A DNA stretch of 64,000 nt from Celerinatantimonas sp046054195 (GTDB lineage: Bacteria; Pseudomonadota; Gammaproteobacteria; Enterobacterales; Celerinatantimonadaceae): positions 130,020 to 194,019 of the forward strand of contig NZ_JBEQCS010000008.1 in assembly GCF_046054195.1 (NCBI RefSeq). The letters are read 5' to 3'. The notes beneath the pieces were generated by a model. It saw nothing but the letters and a program-made list of their open reading frames with translations. It made no database searches and was not told the origin of the DNA. A program made the position numbers and the translations under genes. Below are positions 34,007 through 42,701 of this stretch, one piece after another; within the stretch, counting starts at the first letter, position 1; each line of letters starts with the position of its first letter.

Positions 34007-34493
34007 TGAGTTATCTTTTGCCAGTATTGGGCTGGTTAATCCCAAATCACCAGAAAATGTTGGCTCGGTGCTGCGTGCTGCTGGATGTTATGGCGCCTCT
34101 TCTATTTTTTATACCGGAGAGCGCTATTATCGAGCAAGCCGCTATGTGACTGATACTAAAAAAATGCATACTCGCATCCCGACGCTCGGTGTGGATGATC
34201 TGCGGGATGTATTGCCTGAAGGCGCAACCCCTGTTGCGATTGAATTGGTGCGAAGTGCCAAACCATTGCCTGCGTTTGAGCATCCTAAAAAAGCGTTCTA
34301 TATCTTTGGCCCAGAAGATGGCTCGATTGATAAACGTTTAGTGAACTGGTGTCAGGAAGTTGTCTACATTCCCACTCAAGGTTGTATGAATCTAGCGGCA
34401 ACGGTGAATGTGGTGCTTTATGATAGGCTCTGCAAACAAGCGATTGCGAATCCCTATGCAGACTTTTGGAGCGAAGAAGCGCTCTTAAGCTAA
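33999..34493 (+). CDS. TrmH/SpoU-family RNA methyltransferase
   Basis: A 164-residue SPOUT methyltransferase with the TrmH motifs: motif 1 NPKSPENVGSVLRAAGCYG, motif 2 FIFGPE-like YIFGPEDGSI and motif 3 IPTQGCMNLAATVNVVLYDRL, forming the knotted SAM site. It lacks extra N-terminal RNA-binding domains. A 2'-O-ribose methyltransferase of tRNA or rRNA is likely; the target cannot be stated. Translationally coupled to the DUF2333 gene and followed by a strong terminator. Confidence 0.88.
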   Translation: MVSELSFASIGLVNPKSPENVGSVLRAAGCYGASSIFYTGERYYRASRYVTDTKKMHTRIPTLGVDDLRDVLPEGATPVAIELVRSAKPLPAFEHPKKAFYIFGPEDGSIDKRLVNWCQEVVYIPTQGCMNLAATVNVVLYDRLCKQAIANPYADFWSEEALLS

Positions 34494-34511
34494 TTTTATC
34501 CGTTCTAATAA

Positions 34512-34545
34512 AAACAACCGCCAGTACTGCACTTGGCGGTTGTTT
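34512..34545 (+). terminator. Intrinsic terminator after the TrmH-family gene
   Basis: A perfect 12-bp stem (AAACAACCGCCA, 34512-34523, with TGGCGGTTGTTT, 34534-34545) ends in a short T run, 18 bases after the stop. Confidence 0.85.
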
Positions 34546-34624
34546 CATATAAAGCTTTTAAGTTTAAAACTCAAAAGCATGACCTTTGTTTGTTCGACTT
34601 CTCTTTTCATCGACTAATTGGCTG

Positions 34625-34774
34625 TTAAGCCATCAGTCGAGAATAAGCAGATTTTAACCAAATGGCTTTCGATGAACGTTTTGGCTGTTGTTTTTTTGGT
34701 TGACGGTTTGCTACTTCGTCTTGTTTCATCTGGGCCATTAAGATTCGGTTCATTGCAAATGCACTCATCATCAT
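34625..34774 (-). CDS. Candidate small basic protein (49 aa)
   Basis: I do not recognise this protein. The frame starts MMMSAFAMNRILMAQMK and is preceded by AGAGGA five bases upstream, which decides the start over an upstream ATG with no ribosome site. Residues 20-40 are rich in Lys, Arg and Gln (PKKQQPKRSS). The N-terminal part could form an amphipathic helix. It stands alone between a terminator and an A/T-rich stretch, so it would be monocistronic. Confidence 0.4.
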   Translation of the reverse strand: MMMSAFAMNRILMAQMKQDEVANRQPKKQQPKRSSKAIWLKSAYSRLMA

Positions 34775-35092
34775 ATCCTCTGTTGATTTTTTTTGTTTGG
34801 AACATTTTGTTGACATGTGAATAGTAGATCTAGATCACATTTTTTGCAATTTAAATTTTATTATTTTTTATATGAAATATTAATTTCATTCATTATATGT
34901 ATGATTTTTAATCGAATTAATTTTTAATATTTTTTAAAGATAAGTCTATTTAACCGTTTTTAGAACAGTTAACACTTTGTTGGTATGCTCTGGATGTTAG
35001 CTTTGCTTGTGTGTCAGCGATATCAACATAAGGTTGCATTGATGTGAAATCGCCGATAAATAATGAAGATAGAAGTGCGGTAGAGGATAAGC
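34775..35092. other. A/T-rich gene-free stretch
   Basis: About 320 strongly A/T-rich bases that would hold the promoter of the small basic protein. A TAGATCTA palindrome lies at 34825-34832. No gene or convincing regulatory site found. Confidence 0.4.
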
Positions 35093-35113
35093 AAAAGGAG
35101 GCCGAAGCCTCCT
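35091..35113 (-). terminator. Intrinsic terminator of the sugar porter gene
   Basis: Arms AGGAGGC and GCCTCCT (35096-35113) close on a TTCG tetraloop when read on the minus strand and are followed by TTTTGC. The gene stop is 11 bases upstream. Confidence 0.85.
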
Positions 35114-35124
35114 AGAAAAATAGC

Positions 35125-36570
35125 TTATTTGCTAGGGTGGAGATGATTATCAAGCTCTTGCTCTGCGGCTGCTTCATCATCGATATGAAACCGGGTGAGA
35201 ACCTCATGTTCCATCTCTTCAAGTGACAATCCTTTGGTTTCTGGAACATACAGTTTGACAAAAACCCAGGAAATTAGCGTCAAGCCTGCAAATAACAGCA
35301 GTGGAAAGCCTCCGTGGAATGTATCGACCAGATAGTGGTTGGTGTTCATCAGTGGGAAGGTTTGACTGATGATAAAGTTACCCACATACATACCACTCAT
35401 CGAGATACCGGTACCTGCAGCGCGCATCCGTGTTGGGAAAATTTCGCCAATTACCGTCCAGACGACTTGCCCCCAAGTTATGCCGTTAAAGACCATGAAG
35501 CCAAATAGTCCGATAATACAGGCGTAACCTTTCACGCCAAAATAGAAAGCGAAGAAAGTATATAGCAGGCAGGCAAAACACATAATTGAGCCCAATTTGA
35601 GTAATGCCGTGCGTCCTACGCGGTCAATCAGCCACATCCCAACAAGCACCCCGATAAATTGGCAAAGTGCTAAGAAGATGGTCATATACATGGCGTTTTG
35701 TAGCGAATCGGTAATGTTCATCAACAGCGATGGACCGTAATACTGAATCACATTGATCCCGGTGAATTGGTTAAATAAAGCGAGCCCAACACCGATAAAT
35801 AGAAAGACAGCGCTGCGTTTAGTGAGTTTAAAATGTTGTTTGGGGACGTTGATATGCGTTTTAAGGGATTCTTTAATTTCACTGGCAATGGCTAGAGCAT
35901 GTTGCTCATCTTGAGAAATTCGCCGCAGCGTTTTAAGTGCTTTGTTCTCAAAGCCTGCGAGTATATTCCAACGTGGTGTTTCGGGGATAAAAATACTAAA
36001 TATGAGAAATAAAGCACAAGGGGCAAAAACAGAGCCTAGCATCCAGCGCCAACCGACCGATTCTAGCCATTGCATCGACATTTCATGGGCAATTAAATAG
36101 TTGGTTAGTAACACGATGATCTGCCCACCGGTAATACAAATGGACTGCATGGTAATCGCGGTACCGCGAAACTCTTTGGGGGCGACTTCGGCGATGTAAA
36201 TCGGTGAGATAACCGATGCCATGCCCATCGAGATACCACCAATGATACGAAAGATCACAAACATTGGGAAACTAGTCGATAATGCCGTTCCTAGGACCGA
36301 TAGAGAAAAAGCAACAGCGGTGATAATCAGTGCTTTTTTACGGCCGAATTTATCACCCACATAGCCGCTGATTAGACATCCAATAATACTGCCAAAAATG
36401 ATATTGGAAACCGCCCAACCCATTTGGGATGGCGTTAAATGGTAGTGATGACTCATCGGTTCAATCGCTCCGGAGATGACCGATGCATCAAACCCTAGTA
36501 ATAGTCCGCCAATCGCTGCTACGAAACTGATGGCCATTACATAAATTATACTTTTTTTTGTATATTTCAT
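35125..36570 (-). CDS. Sugar porter family MFS transporter
   Basis: A 481-residue, 12-span proton-coupled sugar transporter. Family motifs: GGLLLGFDASVISGA in span 1, DKFGRKKAL loop, PIYIAEVAPKEFRG, QFTGINVIQYYGPS in span 7, VDRVGRT-like IDRVGRTAL, and the C-terminal PETKGLSLEEME. It resembles XylE, GalP and inositol transporters; the substrate cannot be read from sequence. No catabolic gene is adjacent. Confidence 0.88.
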   Translation of the reverse strand: MKYTKKSIIYVMAISFVAAIGGLLLGFDASVISGAIEPMSHHYHLTPSQMGWAVSNIIFGSIIGCLISGYVGDKFGRKKALIITAVAFSLSVLGTALSTSFPMFVIFRIIGGISMGMASVISPIYIAEVAPKEFRGTAITMQSICITGGQIIVLLTNYLIAHEMSMQWLESVGWRWMLGSVFAPCALFLIFSIFIPETPRWNILAGFENKALKTLRRISQDEQHALAIASEIKESLKTHINVPKQHFKLTKRSAVFLFIGVGLALFNQFTGINVIQYYGPSLLMNITDSLQNAMYMTIFLALCQFIGVLVGMWLIDRVGRTALLKLGSIMCFACLLYTFFAFYFGVKGYACIIGLFGFMVFNGITWGQVVWTVIGEIFPTRMRAAGTGISMSGMYVGNFIISQTFPLMNTNHYLVDTFHGGFPLLLFAGLTLISWVFVKLYVPETKGLSLEEMEHEVLTRFHIDDEAAAEQELDNHLHPSK

Positions 36571-36903
36571 TTCATGATCCCTTGTTTGGCTTTAGTTACC
36601 CTTAAAATCGCCTGTCTACGCATTCGTAGAAAATTGTATCGAGTAATAACAGAATAAAAATTCCATAAAATTATTTATCGAAAAATATTTTTTGTATATT
36701 TTTTATTCCCGTTTAAATGAAGCGGATCACATTAAATAAATAGTGGGTTTTAAAGTTAACAGTCCATTAATATTTATTTAATAAATACATGTGGTTGTAT
36801 TTTTATTTGGAATATATTAGAGATAAAACAATAGGATGGTTTATTTGGAATAAATATTTCATTTTAATAAAATATGATTTTAATTTGCAGGAGTTTTAGT
36901 CGG
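36571..36903. other. A/T-rich promoter region of the sugar porter
   Basis: About 330 very A/T-rich bases between the porter start and the end of the next gene. It must hold the porter promoter, but no operator or RNA gene is convincing. Confidence 0.4.
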
Positions 36904-37701
36904 CTAGTTTTGTAGTGCTCGACCTAATAAATTGAAATAGCGGGCAAAATTTTGATTGAGCTGCTCTCTTAATGGCGATTTTGGATAACCACCGGATTTC
37001 GCGAGCTTTGATTGTTTTGTTCCAGAAGCTAAAAAATTGTTACTAATCTTGCCATCTTGAATAAAAGCTTCAAATGCGCGCGCAAGAGCTTCGGTCGGCT
37101 TGCTCAAATAATAGCTATGGCTCTGTTTATCCAATGCGATGGCCGTTGCTAAATACTCAGATGGATTATTTTTGTCAACCGAGAGTAAGGTTGTATCAAA
37201 AATTGCGATTAAAGCATCATTGAGTGGGTGAGCTGCATAATTTTGCTCATTCAGCCAAGCATCGCTTGCTAACAAACAACGGCTCTGAGGATACAGGTGT
37301 GAACAAATATAGTGATCAAATGCATGCCAGAACTCATGAGCAAGCGCACCTCCTCCGGCATTTTTAGCCAGTGCCAGAGTGCGTTTCCCGGGTTGATAAT
37401 GGGCTTTTGCATCAATATTGCCATCGGTGCCAAATGCCAGATGTAAACTGCCGCGAAGGCCAATCACCGACGGTGGAACATTGAGCATAAATGATAAATC
37501 AGCCAAGGCATCAAAAATCAGGTTTGCCGCTAGTTGTTGCTCGGTTGGGCTCACCCAGCGTCCCAGACGAATCGTTGCAAACCCAAACTGAGCCTGAATC
37601 TCGCTAAAACTTATATCGCTGTTAAAACGATAATCGGGACCATTACGATGATAGCGTTGCTGCCATGGATGGATTGGTTGATTGGGTAATACGGGTTTCA
37701 C
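36904..37701 (-). CDS. CLCA_X/LPD1-like protein with HExxH motif
   Basis: A 265-residue soluble protein. It carries a zinc-protease-like motif HEFWH at 122-126 followed by AFDHY, a preceding GLRGSLHLAFGTDG block and a later KPTEALARAFEAF segment that could give a third metal ligand. This combination resembles the LPD1-type domain and the family annotated CLCA_X in marine gammaproteobacteria. Catalytic activity is unproven. No signal peptide; flanked by long gaps, so monocistronic. Confidence 0.7.
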   Translation of the reverse strand: MKPVLPNQPIHPWQQRYHRNGPDYRFNSDISFSEIQAQFGFATIRLGRWVSPTEQQLAANLIFDALADLSFMLNVPPSVIGLRGSLHLAFGTDGNIDAKAHYQPGKRTLALAKNAGGGALAHEFWHAFDHYICSHLYPQSRCLLASDAWLNEQNYAAHPLNDALIAIFDTTLLSVDKNNPSEYLATAIALDKQSHSYYLSKPTEALARAFEAFIQDGKISNNFLASGTKQSKLAKSGGYPKSPLREQLNQNFARYFNLLGRALQN

Positions 37702-37970
37702 ACTAACAACTCATCTTGCCATGTAATGTTTAACACTCACTCTTTATATCAGATTCCCAAGGGATTGGTACAGGCGAGCAAAGTTAGGCGGTTTAGCTCA
37801 AACATAATATTGTCTGCGACATTGTAAAATTAAATATATATCTGTTCGAGTGTTTCAAATAGGGCATAATTTATGCTTTTTATCTGGCTTTTTCCGCGTT
37901 ACAGTGGGCGCATTAAGAGATAATGTCCTTTGCCTGAAGGTGAAGTTTTTAACGGTATATCTGATAATTT

Positions 37971-38546
37971 ATGAGAACGGCAGAATTTGATCGCGAGCAA
38001 GTCCTTGAAGCCGCAATGGAAGTGTTTTGTCAAAAGGGCTATGTCAAAACAACGATGCAGGACTTAAAAGAAGCTACCGGTTTGCATCCAGGAAGTATTT
38101 ACTGTGCGTTTAAAAATAAGCGGGGCATGTTGCTGGCTGCTTTAAATCAGTTTATTCAAAGTCGCTGGCGGCAAAGCCAGTTATGTTTAGACAGTGAAGA
38201 GCCATTAGATGGTATTCAATATTATCTGCACCAACTAGCTGAAAAGCTCTGCATGCATCACCCGCACTGCTTATTAAGCCGAACAGTGGCAGATTTCAGC
38301 TCAGTTGATAATGACATTCGTGATGCACTCGAGCAGCCTTGGCGAGAATTGCTTGAGCGTCTTGAAACGCTGCTGGTAAAAGCTAAAGAGCAAGGCTCAT
38401 TAAAACCATCAATTAATCCTCAAAATGCCGCTTGGTTGTTGTTGATTAGCGTCTTTGGTCTTAGAGGGTTTCCTCAGTTTATGGCAGATGAAAAATCACT
38501 GCATGCCTGTATTGATTTACAAATTAATTTAATGCGTTGTGAGTAG
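37971..38546 (+). CDS. TetR/AcrR family transcriptional regulator
   Basis: A 191-residue regulator with the N-terminal TetR HTH (VLEAAMEVFCQKGYVKTTMQDL, read as two overlapping parts: the helix VLEAAMEVFCQKGY and recognition region ATGLHPGSIYCAFKNK) and a helical ligand domain. It is immediately followed by the nucleotidase gene with no spacer, so they form an operon; other targets are unknown. Confidence 0.88.
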   Translation: MRTAEFDREQVLEAAMEVFCQKGYVKTTMQDLKEATGLHPGSIYCAFKNKRGMLLAALNQFIQSRWRQSQLCLDSEEPLDGIQYYLHQLAEKLCMHHPHCLLSRTVADFSSVDNDIRDALEQPWRELLERLETLLVKAKEQGSLKPSINPQNAAWLLLISVFGLRGFPQFMADEKSLHACIDLQINLMRCE

Positions 38547-39266
38547 ATGAGTTACCAACATATCTTTTTTGATTTAGACCACACTTTGTGGGATTTTGAA
38601 CGTAATGCCAGAGATGTTTTGCAAAGACTGTATCAGCAATTTTTGTCTTTGGAACAGTTTTCTCAAGAGCGTTTTATTAGCGTTTATGAAGCGATTAACG
38701 ACAAGCTTTGGGCACGTTTTAATGCCGGTGAAATCGACAAAGAACAGCTTCGCGCAGAACGTTTTGCGCAGACCTTTGTGGCATTGGGTGTTGACCCAAA
38801 CCAGCTGAGCCTGTCATCAGCGCAATTTGATCAATGGTATATCACTCATTGCGCGCAAATGGATGGCGTTTTTGTTGGTTGTCATGAGTGTTTAGCTGTT
38901 TTAAAGCAGCATTTTAAATTGCATTTGATTACGAACGGTTTTTCCCAGACTCAACATCAAAAACTGCGCAGCGCAAAGCTTGACGACTACTTTGAGCATG
39001 TGTTTATCTCGGATGAGTTAGGCATGCGTAAACCAAATGCAGATATTTTTGAACATGCGATGAATCAAGTCGGAACTCAGGCTAAGCAATGTCTGATGGT
39101 GGGTGATAGTTTGCAGGCCGATATTGCCGGGGCGCGTGGTGTTGGTATCGATCAGGTCTGGTTTAATCCTAAAAATTTACCTTACACTGAAAGCTCAACT
39201 TATCAAATTCAACAGCTTTCGCAGTTACCTGAAATATTGGGATTGGCATCGTCTAAAAATAATTAA
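38547..39266 (+). CDS. yjjG: YjjG-type pyrimidine 5'-nucleotidase (HAD superfamily)
   Basis: A 239-residue HAD phosphatase. Motif I is FFDLDHTLWDF, motif II ITNGFS, motif III the lysine in LGMRKPNADIFEHA, and motif IV MVGDSLQADIAGA. The WDFERNA start is typical of YjjG, which removes phosphate from non-canonical pyrimidine nucleotides. The ATG follows the TetR stop directly. A phosphoglycolate phosphatase-type substrate is possible. Confidence 0.8.
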   Translation: MSYQHIFFDLDHTLWDFERNARDVLQRLYQQFLSLEQFSQERFISVYEAINDKLWARFNAGEIDKEQLRAERFAQTFVALGVDPNQLSLSSAQFDQWYITHCAQMDGVFVGCHECLAVLKQHFKLHLITNGFSQTQHQKLRSAKLDDYFEHVFISDELGMRKPNADIFEHAMNQVGTQAKQCLMVGDSLQADIAGARGVGIDQVWFNPKNLPYTESSTYQIQQLSQLPEILGLASSKNN

Positions 39267-39341
39267 ACCGCTCGAATAGAACGGTTTAAGATGGGCTATT
39301 TTAAATACTCAATAAGGCAAAATGGCAAGTATTTAAAATAG
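39263..39341. terminator. Bidirectional terminator region with two inverted repeats
   Basis: Two dyads lie between the convergent nucleotidase and MaoC genes: TTAAACCG/CGGTTTAA at 39263-39289, and a perfect 14-bp A/T-rich stem at 39296-39309 and 39328-39341 with an 18-base loop. The second could end transcription in both directions. Confidence 0.6.
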
Positions 39342-39349
39342 ACAGTGAT

Positions 39350-40051
39350 TTAAAAATATAAACGAATAACCGTTTGCGCCAAACAAGCTGGCCGGCGGGT
39401 TCCTTCAATTTCTACTTTAATCTCTTTGACAACTTCCAAGCCCCGTTTTATAGGCGTGACTGATTTTAAGGTGGTGCGAGCACGAACGCGGCTACCAGCT
39501 TTCACTGGATATAAAAAGCGCACTTCATTTAAGCCATAATTAACCGTCATGCGAACCCCTGGATAAGGCGATTGTGATTCGTCGACACTTTCAGTTAAAA
39601 CCGGCAATAGTGATAGTGTTAAAAAGCCGTGGGCAATCGTGGTTTTAAAAGGGGATTCACTACGAGCTCTTTTCGGATCGGTATGGATCCACTGCTGGTC
39701 TTCAGTGACTTGAGCAAACTTGTCAATGCGATCCTGATCGACTGTGAGCCACTGCCCAAGATGAATTTCTTCATTTAACTGTGCGCTTAATTCAGCCAGT
39801 AGTGTTTGTGCTTTTTCAGGTAAAACAATTGGACTTGCTTCAACTGTTTTTGTCTGAGTGTTGCTTTCATCGGTTGAAAGTAACTGGTGTTCTCGTGCCC
39901 AGTTTACAATTTGAATATTATTGGCCCGGTTTAAAAATTCAGCCCAATGGTCCAGTAAAACAGGGGGAATACGTTCTTTTAAATCGATGAGATCAAATTG
40001 ATGTTGAGCTAGAATTTCTTTCTTTTTCTTCAAAAAATCAACAACCTTCAT
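39350..40051 (-). CDS. MaoC-like dehydratase/(R)-hydratase
   Basis: A 233-residue protein whose C-terminal half is a MaoC hot-dog domain with the hydratase-2 motif (QWIHTDPKRAR and TTIAHGFLTLSLL, with catalytic Asp and His). The N-terminal 90 residues are helical and of unknown role. GAGG nine bases before the ATG at 40051 supports this start over a longer frame. Probably hydrates enoyl-CoA thioesters or acts in lipid or polyhydroxyalkanoate metabolism. Confidence 0.82.
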   Translation of the reverse strand: MKVVDFLKKKKEILAQHQFDLIDLKERIPPVLLDHWAEFLNRANNIQIVNWAREHQLLSTDESNTQTKTVEASPIVLPEKAQTLLAELSAQLNEEIHLGQWLTVDQDRIDKFAQVTEDQQWIHTDPKRARSESPFKTTIAHGFLTLSLLPVLTESVDESQSPYPGVRMTVNYGLNEVRFLYPVKAGSRVRARTTLKSVTPIKRGLEVVKEIKVEIEGTRRPACLAQTVIRLYF

Positions 40052-40602
40052 GTCAATTCCTCTATCTTTCGGGCCGCTTTTAGTCTCTATCGCATCATCA
40101 TGGGTTAACATTTTGGGCGAACTACCACATTGATTAAACCCAAGAGCCGTATATTAAATGGATCTTGATTCGTCCATGATGCTTAAACGAGATATAAAAT
40201 TTATTCGTTTAAGAGGAAATTTTACTGACAGTTTAGTCAAACATCCATTCGCGCAGATTATAAGGTATAAAAAAATTAAATCACGAAATTTGATGAAAAA
40301 CTGTACCAACTATCATATTCGTCCCATCATCTGTGTTTATCGGCAAATATGAATAAAACTTAACCAAACAGTAAAAGAAAAGTTGATTTATCGCCTGTAA
40401 ACTACAGCTGCTGCTATATTGTGTGCTAAAACATCATTAAGATCACTAAAAAAGAGTAACGTTTACTCATCTTTTTCAGCTAATCCATCTCACTTGATTA
40501 AAAAATGCTCATATATCGGGTTAGGCTGAGCAGCGATATGATATAGATAATTTTATAAGCAAGTACAGGTTAGCCGTTTTATAACCTATGTCGAGGTAAC
40601 AT
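40052..40602. other. Gene-free stretch between MaoC and glutathione peroxidase genes
   Basis: About 550 bases with divergent promoters expected for the two flanking genes. A 64-codon frame at 40158-40352 has no ribosome site or recognisable product. I see no other element. Confidence 0.4.
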
Positions 40603-41091
40603 ATGAAGCCATTTCCAAAAGATTTAATTTTAGAAACGATAGACCTTAAATCTAAACCATTGGCTGATTTTGACGAGAAGGTCTTGCTTATTGTAAATAC
40701 GGCTAGTGAATGCGGATTTACCGGGCAATATCAGGGGCTAGTTAAGCTCCATGAGTCATATCTCCAACAGGGGTTTAGTGTGTTAGGGTTTCCGTGCGAT
40801 CAGTTTGGGCATCAAGAGCCGGGCAGTAATGTGCAAATTCAACAGTTTTGCCAAACAACTTATCAAGTTGATTTTCCGATGTTTAGTAAAACTGAAGTAA
40901 ATGGGCCAGATACACATCCATTATTTGTCTGGCTCAAAGAAGCTGCGCCTGGGGTCATGGGAACGCAGCGAATTAAATGGAACTTTACGAAGTTTTTAGT
41001 CTCGCGTGACCGATCTCGAGTGCATCGTTATGCATCAACGACAACACCAGAGCAGATAGTCAATGAGCTGGAGTTGGAGCTGCAGAGCTAA
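40603..41091 (+). CDS. Glutathione peroxidase family protein
   Basis: A 162-residue thiol peroxidase that reduces hydroperoxides. The active site shows Cys37 in NTASECGFTGQY, Gln in the GFPCDQFGHQEPG block, and Trp-Asn in IKWNFTKFL, the classical tetrad with Cys instead of selenocysteine. No signal peptide, so cytoplasmic, like BtuE. Monocistronic with its own terminator. Confidence 0.92.
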   Translation: MKPFPKDLILETIDLKSKPLADFDEKVLLIVNTASECGFTGQYQGLVKLHESYLQQGFSVLGFPCDQFGHQEPGSNVQIQQFCQTTYQVDFPMFSKTEVNGPDTHPLFVWLKEAAPGVMGTQRIKWNFTKFLVSRDRSRVHRYASTTTPEQIVNELELELQS

Positions 41092-41127
41092 CCGTGCCTC
41101 TTTTGTAAAAGACATGGACGTTGTGAG

Positions 41128-41159
41128 AAAGCCCGTATCGATAACATACGGGCTTTTTG
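41128..41159 (+). terminator. Intrinsic terminator of the glutathione peroxidase gene
   Basis: AAAGCCCGTAT (41128-41138) and ATACGGGCTTT (41146-41156) form an 11-bp stem followed by TTTTG. Confidence 0.88.
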
Positions 41160-41234
41160 TTTGGTTCATTAAGTGTCTAGCCAGTGTGTGGCACTTTCCG
41201 CTATGATGAACCCAGATGTACAGGAAGGTGTCAG

Positions 41235-42695
41235 ATGATTGAATTCAAACAGGTCGAAATAACAAAAGCAAAACAACATTGTATCATCGACGACTGGCAG
41301 ATAGAGGCGGGCAAACATGTCTGCGTCATCGCCGGTGATAATTCACCGTCATTAATTGCTGACTGGTTATTTGAAAAAGCCAGTTTAACTCAAGGGCAAG
41401 TGACGGGATTACCTTCGCGCATTGGGATTGTTTCGCTAAGCGTGCAGCAGCAGCTTTATAGCGAGCAAAAAGATGCCGATGAGACAGATTTAACCAACGA
41501 AGTAGACCCAGGCAGTAGTGTTTTAGAGCTGCTTTATGAGATTAACTCCAATAGCGAGCAAGTGGAGCAGGCTATCGTTGACTGTGGCTTAGAAAAGCTG
41601 CGTGACAGAGGTTTCTTTTTGCTCTCAACCGGTGAGACTCGCCGGCTGATGCTAGCGCGCGCGATTTTAACCAATCCTCAACTCTTAGTGCTTGATGAAC
41701 CCTATGCAGGGCTTGATAAAGGCTATCAGCAGCAGCTGAGTGGATTGCTGGAGCGTTTAAGCTCGCAATATACCATCTTGATGATTACCAGCCGCGATAA
41801 AGAGCTTCCCGAATGTTTTACTAAAATTAGCCTATTTGATGAAGGCCGCTTACATAGCAGCTTTGATCGACAGCAATGGCTGGAGCATCCGCTTCGCTTG
41901 CAGTGGCAGGCGCTTGCGGGCAGCGTTTCTAAAGATTTGGCCAAGGCACTGCAAACGGGTGATACAGTCAATGATAAGCTTGCTATTGACCCGTTATTCG
42001 CCATTCACGATGGCCGAGTGGCCTATCATGATGGGCTGATTTTTGAAAATCTTAATTGGCAAATTCGCCCTAATCAGCACTGGCAGGTCCGAGGCCCTAA
42101 TGGCTGCGGAAAAAGCACACTGCTTAATCTGATTTTTGGCGACCATCCCCAGTGTTATAGCAACCAAATTGATATTTTAGGGCACCGACGTGGCAGCGGA
42201 GAAAGTATCTGGGAAGTCAAACAGCGCATAGGCATGGTGTCTTCATCACTGCACTTGCAATATCGAATTAATGCAAAAGCTGTGGATGTTGTGTTATCAG
42301 GTTTTTATGACTCGATTGGTTTGTACCAACAGCCGAGCGCAAGTGAGCGCGAGCAGGCGATGAATTGGTTGAAACTATTGCATATGGATAATCTGGCAAA
42401 AGCCGGCTTTCAGTCGTTAAGTTACGGTCAGCAGCGCTTGTTACTTATCGCTCGAGCGCTCATTAAACGCCCTGTCTTATTATTGCTTGATGAACCGTGC
42501 CAAGGGCTTGATTATCTTAACCGTAAGATTGTTTTGCAGGCATTATCTATTATTGCCAAACAAGGGCTGACACAGATGGTTTATGTGTCGCATCATGATG
42601 ATGAAGCAATTGACGGGATAGAACATTTTGTTGATTTTATCCCCGCCGCCGATGGGCAGGGATATCATCCGCAAGTGAGCTCAAACGTTCAATAG
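41235..42695 (+). CDS. modF: ModF-type double ABC ATPase with degenerate first Walker A
   Basis: A 486-residue tandem ATPase aligning with E. coli ModF (PhrA): NBD2 has GPNGCGKST, YSNQIDILGHRRGSGESIW, SYGQQRLLLIARAL and LLLDEPCQGLD. NBD1 keeps a signature (LSTGETRRLMLARA) and Walker B (LLVLDEP), but its P-loop reads GDNSPSLI at about 34-41, lacking the glycines and the lysine. ModF is a soluble ABC protein linked to molybdate genes; its exact role is unclear. Start chosen at the ATG at 41235 with GGAAGG upstream. No mod transporter genes are nearby. Confidence 0.85.
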   Translation: MIEFKQVEITKAKQHCIIDDWQIEAGKHVCVIAGDNSPSLIADWLFEKASLTQGQVTGLPSRIGIVSLSVQQQLYSEQKDADETDLTNEVDPGSSVLELLYEINSNSEQVEQAIVDCGLEKLRDRGFFLLSTGETRRLMLARAILTNPQLLVLDEPYAGLDKGYQQQLSGLLERLSSQYTILMITSRDKELPECFTKISLFDEGRLHSSFDRQQWLEHPLRLQWQALAGSVSKDLAKALQTGDTVNDKLAIDPLFAIHDGRVAYHDGLIFENLNWQIRPNQHWQVRGPNGCGKSTLLNLIFGDHPQCYSNQIDILGHRRGSGESIWEVKQRIGMVSSSLHLQYRINAKAVDVVLSGFYDSIGLYQQPSASEREQAMNWLKLLHMDNLAKAGFQSLSYGQQRLLLIARALIKRPVLLLLDEPCQGLDYLNRKIVLQALSIIAKQGLTQMVYVSHHDDEAIDGIEHFVDFIPAADGQGYHPQVSSNVQ

Positions 42696-42701
42696 CTGAT
42701 A

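Noticed and set aside
34815..34840. CRP-like site ATGTGA...TCACAT upstream of the small basic protein
   Set aside because: The spacing between half sites is 14 bases instead of 6, so it does not fit a CRP dimer.
40158..40352. 64-codon frame between MaoC and glutathione peroxidase genes
   Set aside because: No ribosome site or family resemblance; chance frame in non-coding DNA.
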